Part shown: piece by piece, positions 1 to 6,083 of the stretch
How the letters are laid out: every line of letters begins with the position of its first letter
Numbering within the stretch: position 1 is the first letter of the stretch
Origin: JAYZVT01 sp050248375
Lineage (GTDB): Bacteria; Pseudomonadota; Alphaproteobacteria; Rhizobiales; Methyloligellaceae
Reading direction: 5' to 3'
Assembly (NCBI GenBank): GCA_050248375.1
Contig: JBFWSL010000040.1
Span: forward strand, 1 to 17,877
DNA: 17,877 bases
The notes under the pieces: model-generated
What the model was told of the DNA's origin: nothing
The model's input: only the letters and a program-made list of their open reading frames with translations
Database searches by the model: none
Program-made: the position numbers and the translations under genes

Positions 1-380
1 AGCTTACTGCGGTCATTCCCTGCGATGGCCAGGTCTTTCCCGCCAAGGGCATTCTCGGCGGCCATGACGGCACGCTGGGCGAGTCCTGGAGGATCGGCGC
101 CGATGGCAAGCGCACCAGGCTGCCCAACATCACCACCGTGACCATCCGTCCTGGCGAGTGGCTGCACGGGCTGGACACAAGCGGCGGCGGCTATGGCGAC
201 CCCTGCGAGCGCGACCCGCAGAAGGTGCTGCATGACGTGCGGGAGCTGTGGGAAACGCCGCAGCGCGCCCGCGATGTCTATGGTGTGGTGCTTACCGGCG
301 ATGCCGAGCGCGGCTATGCGCTCGACATGGCGGCCACGGCCGCGCGCCGCGCGGAGTTGCGCAAGGGCGCCGCACACTAG
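1..380 (+). CDS. hyuB: Hydantoinase B/oxoprolinase family protein, C-terminal part
   Basis: Only the last 125 or so codons are present; the reading frame enters at base 3 and stops at TAG 378-380. The visible tail has the hallmarks of the HyuB/N-methylhydantoinase B (5-oxoprolinase beta) family: a PGE segment, then the Gly-rich TSGGGGYGDP-like stretch (here TSGGGYGDPCERD), then a DVRELWE...ARDVYGVVL ending. These proteins pair with HyuA to open cyclic amides such as hydantoins or 5-oxoproline, usually at the cost of ATP, in the cytoplasm. The family is also related to acetone carboxylase subunits, so the substrate is open. HyuA would be expected upstream, outside the window. The gene converges on the acyl-CoA synthetase gene with only 9 bases between the two stops. 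Family assignment is firm; the exact reaction is not. Confidence 0.85.
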   Translation, partial: LTAVIPCDGQVFPAKGILGGHDGTLGESWRIGADGKRTRLPNITTVTIRPGEWLHGLDTSGGGYGDPCERDPQKVLHDVRELWETPQRARDVYGVVLTGDAERGYALDMAATAARRAELRKGAAH

Positions 381-389
381 CTTCCGGAC

Positions 390-1820
390 TCAGGCGAGCT
401 TTCCCGCGGCAATCATCGCGCGCAGCGCGTTGCGGTCAGCCTTGCCGGTGCCGCCAACCGGCAACTCCGCCGCGACGTGGATGCGGTCCGGCAGTTTGAA
501 CCGCTCCATGCGCTCGCTGGCCCAGTGCAGCAGAGCTTCCGGATCGAGGCATGCGCCCGGCCGCCCGACCACGACCAGATGCAGCGCCTCGCCGCGCATG
601 GGGTCGGGCACGCCCGCCGCCAGCGCCTCCATCACCTGCGGATGGGCGAGGAACGACGCCTCGATCTCCACCGGGGCGATCTTGTTGCCGGCCCGGTTGA
701 CGAGGTCCTTCAGCCGCCCCGTGATCTCCACGAAGCCATCCTCGCGCAGCCTGGCCTGGTCGCCCGTGCGCAGATATCCATCCTGAAAGGCCTCGGCGGT
801 AAGTGCCGGTTCGTCCAGGTAGCCGCGCATCGCGTAAGGCGATCTGATCTGCAGCTCGCCGGTCGCGGGTACGATCCTGAAGCAGACGCCCGGGCCGGGC
901 CTTCCGATGCACCCGGCCGCGCGGTCATATTCGTCCGGGCGCACGTAGAAGTCGGACGTCGCCGACTCCGTCAGCCCGTAGACATCCCAGATGCCCACCC
1001 GCGGCCAGGCCGTGCGGATGAACCGGCCGAGAGGGGCAGGCAGGGGTTCGCCGCCGGTCATGACCGTTCCCGCGAAGGGCGTGCCGCCCTGCTCGATCAG
1101 CGGGCGCAGCCGCCGCAGCATGGTGGGCACCACCGCCGTGGCGGTGAAGCCGTCGGCGAGGCGCGCGAGAAATTCGCCCGGCCGGAAAGGGCTCGCGATG
1201 ACGGTCTCGCCGCCGCATAGCAGCGTCGTCAGCGTCACCCAATGGGCATAGGCGAAGGTCATCTGCAGCGGCAGCAGCACCTTTTGCGGGCGCGGCAGCG
1301 CCATGGCGCCGACGATGGCGTCGAGCTTGACCACATAGCGGTCGTGGGCCAGTACCACGCCCTTGGGCTGCCCGGTGGAGCCCGACGTGAACACGATCCA
1401 CGCCGCGCCCTTCAGGATTTCGCGCTCCCGGGGGAGAGCATCGGCTGCCTCTGCCACCTGCCCCATGGCTGTGCCGGCCAGGGGTGCGTCGGGCACGGCG
1501 TTGACGATGAAGCGCGCTCCGGTCCGTTCAAGCGTTCCCCGCACGCTCGCCGCCGCCGCCCCGCGATGCACCGGCACGGCCACGCCGCCCGCGCGCCACA
1601 CCGCCATCAGTCCCGCCACGTCGGCCGCGTGGCTGGACACGGCGACGATGGCCGGCTCGTCCCGGCGCAGGCCCGAGCTCCTGAGTGCTCCCGCCAGTTC
1701 GGCGGCACGGCCCGCGAGCGCCGCGTAGCTGAGCGTGGTGCCGGCGTCCGTCACCGCCGGTGCCTCGCCGAATGCGCGGCATGCCTGCGCGAGCCTTTCG
1801 CCGAGCGTCGCCGGACTCAT
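390..1820 (-). CDS. AMP-forming acyl-CoA synthetase (class I adenylate-forming ligase)
   Basis: A 476-residue cytoplasmic enzyme expected to activate a carboxylic acid as acyl-AMP and then acyl-CoA. Visible core motifs are the P-loop TSGSTGQPKG at residues 145-154, YGLTES at 281-286, TGD at 352-354, the hinge GRLKD at 368-372 followed by NRAGNKIAPVEIE, and the C-terminal catalytic lysine in GGTGKADR (K460). The protein is somewhat shorter than a typical 500-550 residue ligase but has all core motifs, so it looks functional. The ATG at 1818-1820 overlaps the TGA of the upstream dehydrogenase (ATGA, 4 bp), indicating translational coupling. The pair probably makes and then oxidises one acyl-CoA. 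Substrate unknown; a benzoate- or malonate-type ligase cannot be excluded. Confidence 0.9.
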   Translation of the reverse strand: MSPATLGERLAQACRAFGEAPAVTDAGTTLSYAALAGRAAELAGALRSSGLRRDEPAIVAVSSHAADVAGLMAVWRAGGVAVPVHRGAAAASVRGTLERTGARFIVNAVPDAPLAGTAMGQVAEAADALPREREILKGAAWIVFTSGSTGQPKGVVLAHDRYVVKLDAIVGAMALPRPQKVLLPLQMTFAYAHWVTLTTLLCGGETVIASPFRPGEFLARLADGFTATAVVPTMLRRLRPLIEQGGTPFAGTVMTGGEPLPAPLGRFIRTAWPRVGIWDVYGLTESATSDFYVRPDEYDRAAGCIGRPGPGVCFRIVPATGELQIRSPYAMRGYLDEPALTAEAFQDGYLRTGDQARLREDGFVEITGRLKDLVNRAGNKIAPVEIEASFLAHPQVMEALAAGVPDPMRGEALHLVVVGRPGACLDPEALLHWASERMERFKLPDRIHVAAELPVGGTGKADRNALRAMIAAGKLA

Positions 1821-2989
1821 GTCTTTCCGGGGAGATAGCGGCGCATGAGCGACCGCATGATGGCCAGGTTCTGCATTTCGGTGGTGCCGTCCACGATCTG
1901 GGCCATCTTGGCCGCGACCAGGTGGCGGGCGAGGGGATATTCCGCCCGCAGCCCCGCCGCGCCCATCGCCTGCATGCAGTTGGAGACGCCTTCCAGCGCT
2001 GCCACGCTGGCGAATTTCTTCGCATGCGCCGATGGCTCGATGGCATTCTCGCCCCGGTCGAGAGCATCCGCCGCCTGCCGCGTCAGCAGCCTTGCCGCCT
2101 CCAGGGCCGTGGCGGTATCCGCGAGCGGCCACTGCACGCCCTGGTTCTCGATCACCGCCCTGCCGAAGGCCTCGCGGCCAGCGGCGTAGGTGAGCGCGCA
2201 GTTCAGGCTGGAGGCGAGCATGCCGCAGCACAGCGCGCCCACGAAGGTGCGGGCCTGGTTGATGCCCGCCATCGCCGCCTTGAAACCCTCGCCCGGGGGC
2301 AGCAGCATGGCGCCGCCGCCGAGCCGGCATTTGTCGAAGCGCACGTCGCTGGCGCCGAAGCACATGGCGCCGGGCAGGTCGTAAGCCTTGCCCCGGGAGA
2401 AGCCATCCAGGTCGGCGCTGACCAGGAAGGCGGCGATACCGCGCGCGCCGGCGCCGCGTTTCGTCTGTGCATAGACGGTCAGCAGGTCCGCCCGGGTCCC
2501 GTTCGTCACCCAGGACTTGGTGCCGTTCAGCGTCCAGCCCGGCTTGCCCTTGCTCGCCATGGTGTCGATGCCGGTCGCGTCGCTGCCCTTGCCGGGTTCG
2601 GTGAGACAGAAGGCGCCGATCCTCTCTCCGGCCAGCATCGCGGGAAGCACGGACCTGACGACGGAAGGGCTGGCACTGCGCGCCAGCGCGTTGGCGGAGT
2701 TGTTGTGCACCCACAAGGCGAAGGCGAAGGCGGCGTTGGCTCCGGCGAGCGCCTCGAGCACGGGCACGGCTTGCGCGAATCCCAGCTCCTGCCCGCCAAG
2801 CCTGCGCGGCACCAGTACGCCGGTGAGGCCGTGGCGCGCCGCCTCGCGGAAGGCGTCGCGCGGGGCCTCGCCCGCCGCTTCCCAGCGCCCGGCCGCGGGG
2901 GCGAGATGGTCCTGCGCGAAGCGCATGGCCGCCTCCACGAGCCTGGCCGCGGGTCCGGGCCGCGCCGGTCTGCTGCTGCCTGTGGTCAT
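1817..2989 (-). CDS. Acyl-CoA dehydrogenase family protein (Asp at the usual catalytic Glu site)
   Basis: A 390-residue FAD flavoprotein of the acyl-CoA dehydrogenase superfamily, full length. The flavin and substrate signature runs from about residue 127 (FCLTEPGKGSDATG) through LNGTKSWVTNG at 154-164. The C-terminal signature is AMGAAGLRAEYPLARHLV around 341-358, then QIVDGTTEMQ at 364-373. MCAD-like members have Glu in the E-G-T triad; here it is Asp367. The alternative helix-G glutamate of isovaleryl-CoA dehydrogenase is also absent (INQAR at 243-247). I chose the ATG at 2987-2989 because GGGGA sits 5 bases upstream; an in-frame ATG four codons earlier (2999-3001) has no good ribosome site. 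It is the first gene of the operon with the acyl-CoA synthetase. Probable role: alpha,beta-desaturation, or an atypical dehydrogenation, of the CoA ester. Confidence 0.9.
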   Translation of the reverse strand: MTTGSSRPARPGPAARLVEAAMRFAQDHLAPAAGRWEAAGEAPRDAFREAARHGLTGVLVPRRLGGQELGFAQAVPVLEALAGANAAFAFALWVHNNSANALARSASPSVVRSVLPAMLAGERIGAFCLTEPGKGSDATGIDTMASKGKPGWTLNGTKSWVTNGTRADLLTVYAQTKRGAGARGIAAFLVSADLDGFSRGKAYDLPGAMCFGASDVRFDKCRLGGGAMLLPPGEGFKAAMAGINQARTFVGALCCGMLASSLNCALTYAAGREAFGRAVIENQGVQWPLADTATALEAARLLTRQAADALDRGENAIEPSAHAKKFASVAALEGVSNCMQAMGAAGLRAEYPLARHLVAAKMAQIVDGTTEMQNLAIMRSLMRRYLPGKT

Positions 2990-3166
2990 GCGAGTCCCCA
3001 TTCGGCTGCGGGATATTCTGCCCTGTCGGCGCCGCAATAGCACATGCCGGGATTCGATGGATATTGATCGGCAAATTGGCCTACCCTTGCGTGCACACGG
3101 CGTTGACGCGGACGCTGGCGGCACACCAGACTGGCGGCCCTGAATGTTCTCTCGATCGGAATTCGA
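2990..3166. promoter_or_regulatory. Divergent intergenic region between acyl-CoA dehydrogenase and ApbA-like genes
   Basis: These 177 bases separate two outward-facing operons and so must hold both promoters. I see no convincing -35/-10 pair. The heptamer GGATATT occurs twice (near 3011 and 3058), a weak hint of a repeated protein site. The assignment rests on gene orientation only. Confidence 0.45.
2995..2999 (-). promoter_or_regulatory. Ribosome binding site of the acyl-CoA dehydrogenase gene
   Basis: GGGGA on the minus strand lies 5 bases before the ATG at 2989 and decides that start over the ATG at 3001. Confidence 0.5.
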
Positions 3167-4087
3167 ATGCGCATAGCCATTGCCGGAGCCGGCGCCATCG
3201 GCGGCTATTTCGGCCTCTGCCTCGCCCGCGCCGGCCACGATGTCGTCTTCATGGCGCGCGGATCGCACCGCGACGCCATGGCGCGTGGCGGCCTGACCGT
3301 GACGGGCGTGGAGCCGAAGCTGCATCTGGAAAAGCCGGCCCTGTTCGATCCCGCCGATCCCGGCGCGCCGGCGGACCTCATTCTGGTTTGCACCAAGCGG
3401 CCGGACACGCAAGCGATCCTCACCGATGCCAAGCCGCTCATCGGCGACAGGACCATAGGGCTCTCGCTCCAGAACGGGATAGACGCCGCCGACCAGATCG
3501 CTCCCTTCTTCGGCAAGGACAACGTGCTGGCGGGCGCCACCTACATCTTCGTGACCATCGGCGAGCCGGGCGAGATCGTCATGCGCGCGCCGCTGACCCG
3601 CATCCAGTTCGGCGAACCCTCGGGCAAGGCGACGCAGCGCAGCCGCGAGGTCCTCGCCGCGCTGTCGGTGCCCGGCATCGAAGCCCTTCTCGAGGACGAC
3701 ATGCGGACCGAGCTGTGGCGGAAGTTCTGCTTCGTCACGCCGCACGCGGGGACCGGCAGCTATCATCGCGCCAGCGTAGGCGAGATCCGCTCGAATCCCG
3801 CCGCGCGCAAGCTGTTCGAGGATCTCGTCGCGGAGACCGTCGCCGTCGGCCGCACCCAGGGCGCGAAGCTTGGTCCCGACACCGAGGCGTCCATGAGCCG
3901 GCTGCTGGACAGCATTCCTCCCGAGGGACGCGCCTCCATGCTCATGGACCTCATGCGCGCCAAGCCGCTTGAGCTGGAATATCTCACCGGAGCCGTGGTT
4001 CGCGTCGGCAGCGAGGCCGGGGTTCCCACGCCCGCCAGCGCACGCGTCTACGAGAAACTGCTGCCATTCATCAGGGGCTCGCGCTGA
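3167..4087 (+). CDS. Ketopantoate reductase (ApbA/PanE) family oxidoreductase
   Basis: A 306-residue NAD(P)H-dependent reductase with the N-terminal Rossmann loop GAGAIGGYFG at residues 7-16, the VCTKRPDTQ segment with K77, and LQNG at 101-104. These are landmarks of the 2-dehydropantoate 2-reductase fold. The C-terminal helical domain has W184 and K186 in ELWRKFCFV, matching the position of the catalytic lysine. The two asparagines that follow at +4 and +8 in true PanE are here Val190 and Ala194. The enzyme therefore probably reduces another 2-oxo acid or beta-keto substrate, not ketopantoate. The ATG at 3167 has only a weak upstream GGA. It is followed after 35 bases by the enolase-superfamily gene on the same strand, so the two are probably co-transcribed. 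Family certain; a biosynthetic pantothenate role doubtful. Confidence 0.88.
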   Translation: MRIAIAGAGAIGGYFGLCLARAGHDVVFMARGSHRDAMARGGLTVTGVEPKLHLEKPALFDPADPGAPADLILVCTKRPDTQAILTDAKPLIGDRTIGLSLQNGIDAADQIAPFFGKDNVLAGATYIFVTIGEPGEIVMRAPLTRIQFGEPSGKATQRSREVLAALSVPGIEALLEDDMRTELWRKFCFVTPHAGTGSYHRASVGEIRSNPAARKLFEDLVAETVAVGRTQGAKLGPDTEASMSRLLDSIPPEGRASMLMDLMRAKPLELEYLTGAVVRVGSEAGVPTPASARVYEKLLPFIRGSR

Positions 4088-4122
4088 GCGCCGCGCCGGC
4101 GGGCCATCCCGGGAATCCGACC

Positions 4123-5223
4123 ATGTCGAAGATCGCCAAGGCTGAAAGCATCCTCGTCTCCATCCCCTTCGAGTCGGGCGGCACGCCGCCCTGGAGCTTC
4201 GGCGGCAACCCGCGCCAGGAGTTCGACATCATGCTGGTGCGGCTGGAGACCGAGGATGGTCTCGTCGGCTGGGGCGAGGCCTTCTCGCGAAACCGCGACA
4301 TGGGCCTGAAGGCGGTGCTCGACCACCGCGTCCTGCCGCTGGTGCTCGGCCGCGACTCCCGTCAGGTCGCCAGGATCAAGTTCGAGCTGGAGTTCGAGCT
4401 GCAGAATTTCGGCCGCGTCGGCCAGGTCATGTACGGCATTTCCGCCGTGGACATCGCCCTGTGGGACATCGCCGGCAAGCGCTGCGGCCAGCCGCTGGTC
4501 AACCTGCTTGGCGGCCCCTACGCGGACGAGGTGGAGGTCTACGCCAGCCTGATGCGTTACGGCTCCAGGGAACTGGTGGTGGAATGGACGAACAAGGCCA
4601 TCGAGCGCGGCTACCGCAACATCAAGCTGCATGAGATCACCATGCCGGAGATCGTCGCCGCCGTGGAGGCCGCGAGCGGCAAGGCGGTGGTTACGCTGGA
4701 TACCAACTGCCCCTGGTCGACGGAAGAAGCGCTGCGCTACGACCGCGAGCTTGCCCCGCTCGGCCTCGGCTGGCTGGAGGAGCCGGTCTGGCCGCCGGAG
4801 AACTACACCGGGCTCGCGCGCGTGCGGGCCACGGGCAACCACCGCATCGCCGCGGGCGAGAACGCGGGCAGCCTGCACGATTTCGTCGCCATGATGGACG
4901 CGGGCGCCATCGACATCGCCCAGCCCGACGTGGCCAAGACCGGCGGCGTCACCGAGTTGCTGAAGATTTCCGCCCTGTGCGAGACGCGCGGCGTGGAGTT
5001 CGTGCCCCATTGCGCGCTGTTCGGGCCGGGGCAGGTGGCGACCATCCACATCAACGCCGCCCAGCGGGGCGTGCCAATTTTCGAGCGCCTGTTCTGCGAC
5101 TTCGAGGCGGAAATCTATGGCGCCGAGGGCGTGCCGGAGAACGCCAGCTATGCTGTCCCCGCCGGGCCCGGCCTCGGCCGCGACCCCGACCTGGATGTCA
5201 TCAGGACCTACCGGGTGAAATAG
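4123..5223 (+). CDS. Mandelate racemase/muconate lactonizing enzyme family protein (enolase superfamily)
   Basis: A 366-residue enzyme with the two-domain enolase-superfamily layout: an N-terminal capping domain to about residue 125, then a TIM barrel. Metal ligands are visible as D193 (LDTN), the EEP triad at 219-221 and E246 (AAGENAG). Catalytic residues fit the mandelate racemase subgroup: K168 and H170 in IKLHE (K-x-H where many members have K-x-K), D269 in QPDVAKTGG, and H296 in VPHCALFGPG, the Asp/His dyad. Such enzymes abstract the proton alpha to a carboxylate, usually to dehydrate or epimerise sugar acids or other hydroxy acids, with Mg2+. A dehydratase making a 2-oxo acid would suit the reductase encoded just upstream. 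GGGA lies about 9 bases before the start. It converges on the ComA-like gene with a 12-base gap. Substrate unknown. Confidence 0.9.
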   Translation: MSKIAKAESILVSIPFESGGTPPWSFGGNPRQEFDIMLVRLETEDGLVGWGEAFSRNRDMGLKAVLDHRVLPLVLGRDSRQVARIKFELEFELQNFGRVGQVMYGISAVDIALWDIAGKRCGQPLVNLLGGPYADEVEVYASLMRYGSRELVVEWTNKAIERGYRNIKLHEITMPEIVAAVEAASGKAVVTLDTNCPWSTEEALRYDRELAPLGLGWLEEPVWPPENYTGLARVRATGNHRIAAGENAGSLHDFVAMMDAGAIDIAQPDVAKTGGVTELLKISALCETRGVEFVPHCALFGPGQVATIHINAAQRGVPIFERLFCDFEAEIYGAEGVPENASYAVPAGPGLGRDPDLDVIRTYRVK

Positions 5224-5235
5224 GCCGGACGCGGC

Positions 5236-6042
5236 TCAGTTCACGGGCGGGCCGACCACCGACAGGCCAACGCGGTATGCCTCGGTCTCCAGGATGTCGT
5301 CCGGCATGACGTTGGCCAGGTTGATGTTGGGGCCGAACTCGGCGAACAGCGTCTTCTTGAGCTGGTACACGTCGCACAGCGCGTTGCCCTTGATCCAGGG
5401 CCCCGTCAGCTCGAACAGCACCTTGTCCAGGTCGAGGCCCTGGCGCAGCGCCGTGATCAGTTCGCGGATCGGCTCGCCGTCGGCGTTGACCAGCTCCGCC
5501 CCTTCCACCAGCACCACATGGCATCCGGCCTCGAAGCACACCTGCGCCTGGGCGATCAGGTCCTCCGCCGTCTGGTGCTGCACCTTGGAGCCGACCTCGC
5601 CATGCACTTCCAGCCCGCAGTCGATGCCCGTCCGGATGATCCGCCGCCGCTGCTCGTCGTTGAGCGGCACGCAGTTGTCGGAGACTTCAACCGCTTCGAA
5701 GCCGAGCGACTTGGCTTCCCTGAAGAAGGGCTCGATCGCCTGCATGCCCTGGGTCGCGTAGACATACTCCGCGAACTGGCCGCCGATGAAGGGATCGACC
5801 CCGTGGCTCTTGTAGAGGTCGAGCTTCTCCATGAGGTAGTCGCGAGGATACAGCCGCGCCGTGCCGACGACGATCTTCACCAGGTCCGCATAGGGCCCCG
5901 CCAGCCGCAGGTGGTCGGTCACCCGGTCCATGCCGAGGCCCCAGTCCATCATCATGGTCAGGCCGGTCGTGCGCGGCTTCTTCTGCCGCGCTTCGGGCAG
6001 CGGCACCATGCCGAAGGGTTCCGCTGGAAAGACGTTGTTCAT
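5236..6042 (-). CDS. Phosphosulfolactate synthase (ComA)-like TIM-barrel protein
   Basis: A 268-residue cytoplasmic protein resembling the ComA family (phosphosulfolactate synthase, which adds sulfite to phosphoenolpyruvate in archaeal coenzyme M synthesis; plant HSA32 is a relative). Family-like segments are KPRTTGLTMMMDWGLG at residues 22-37, KIVVGTA at 56-62, GGQFAEYV at 87-94, FEAVEVSDN at 115-123, EVHGEVGSK at 145-153 and FGPNINLANV at 236-245. Some active-site blocks differ from what I recall for true ComA: VEGAEL at 179-184 stands where I expect an E-A-R-E-S-like stretch, and FELTGPWIKGN at 210-220 where I expect E-A-P-x-K-x-Q-Q. The reaction may therefore differ. It is the third gene of the tctA operon, 41 bases after the PHP-like gene, with GAGG 9 bases before its ATG. 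No other coenzyme M or sulfolactate gene is visible in the window. Confidence 0.75.
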   Translation of the reverse strand: MNNVFPAEPFGMVPLPEARQKKPRTTGLTMMMDWGLGMDRVTDHLRLAGPYADLVKIVVGTARLYPRDYLMEKLDLYKSHGVDPFIGGQFAEYVYATQGMQAIEPFFREAKSLGFEAVEVSDNCVPLNDEQRRRIIRTGIDCGLEVHGEVGSKVQHQTAEDLIAQAQVCFEAGCHVVLVEGAELVNADGEPIRELITALRQGLDLDKVLFELTGPWIKGNALCDVYQLKKTLFAEFGPNINLANVMPDDILETEAYRVGLSVVGPPVN

Positions 6043-6083
6043 GACGCTTTGCCTCGTTGTTGCTGCTGCCTTCCGGGCGGTGC

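Noticed and set aside
1760..3040. Long plus-strand open frame opposite the dehydrogenase.
   Set aside because: Its translation is rich in Arg/His/Gly/Ala with no domain, as expected of an antisense frame in high-GC DNA.
390..3074. A continuous 894-codon minus-strand frame suggesting a fused dehydrogenase-synthetase protein.
   Set aside because: Only the part after 1820 reads as a synthetase. Upstream, this frame is an Arg/Gly-rich shadow of the dehydrogenase, which is in another frame and overlaps by 4 bases.
2990..3766. Long N-terminal extension of the acyl-CoA dehydrogenase frame (up to 649 residues).
   Set aside because: It is antisense to the ApbA-like gene and has no dehydrogenase motif. 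A good ribosome site supports the start at 2989.
4048..5049. Long minus-strand open frame opposite the enolase-superfamily gene.
   Set aside because: It is antisense to a well-supported enzyme with all catalytic residues in order, and it has no family motif of its own.
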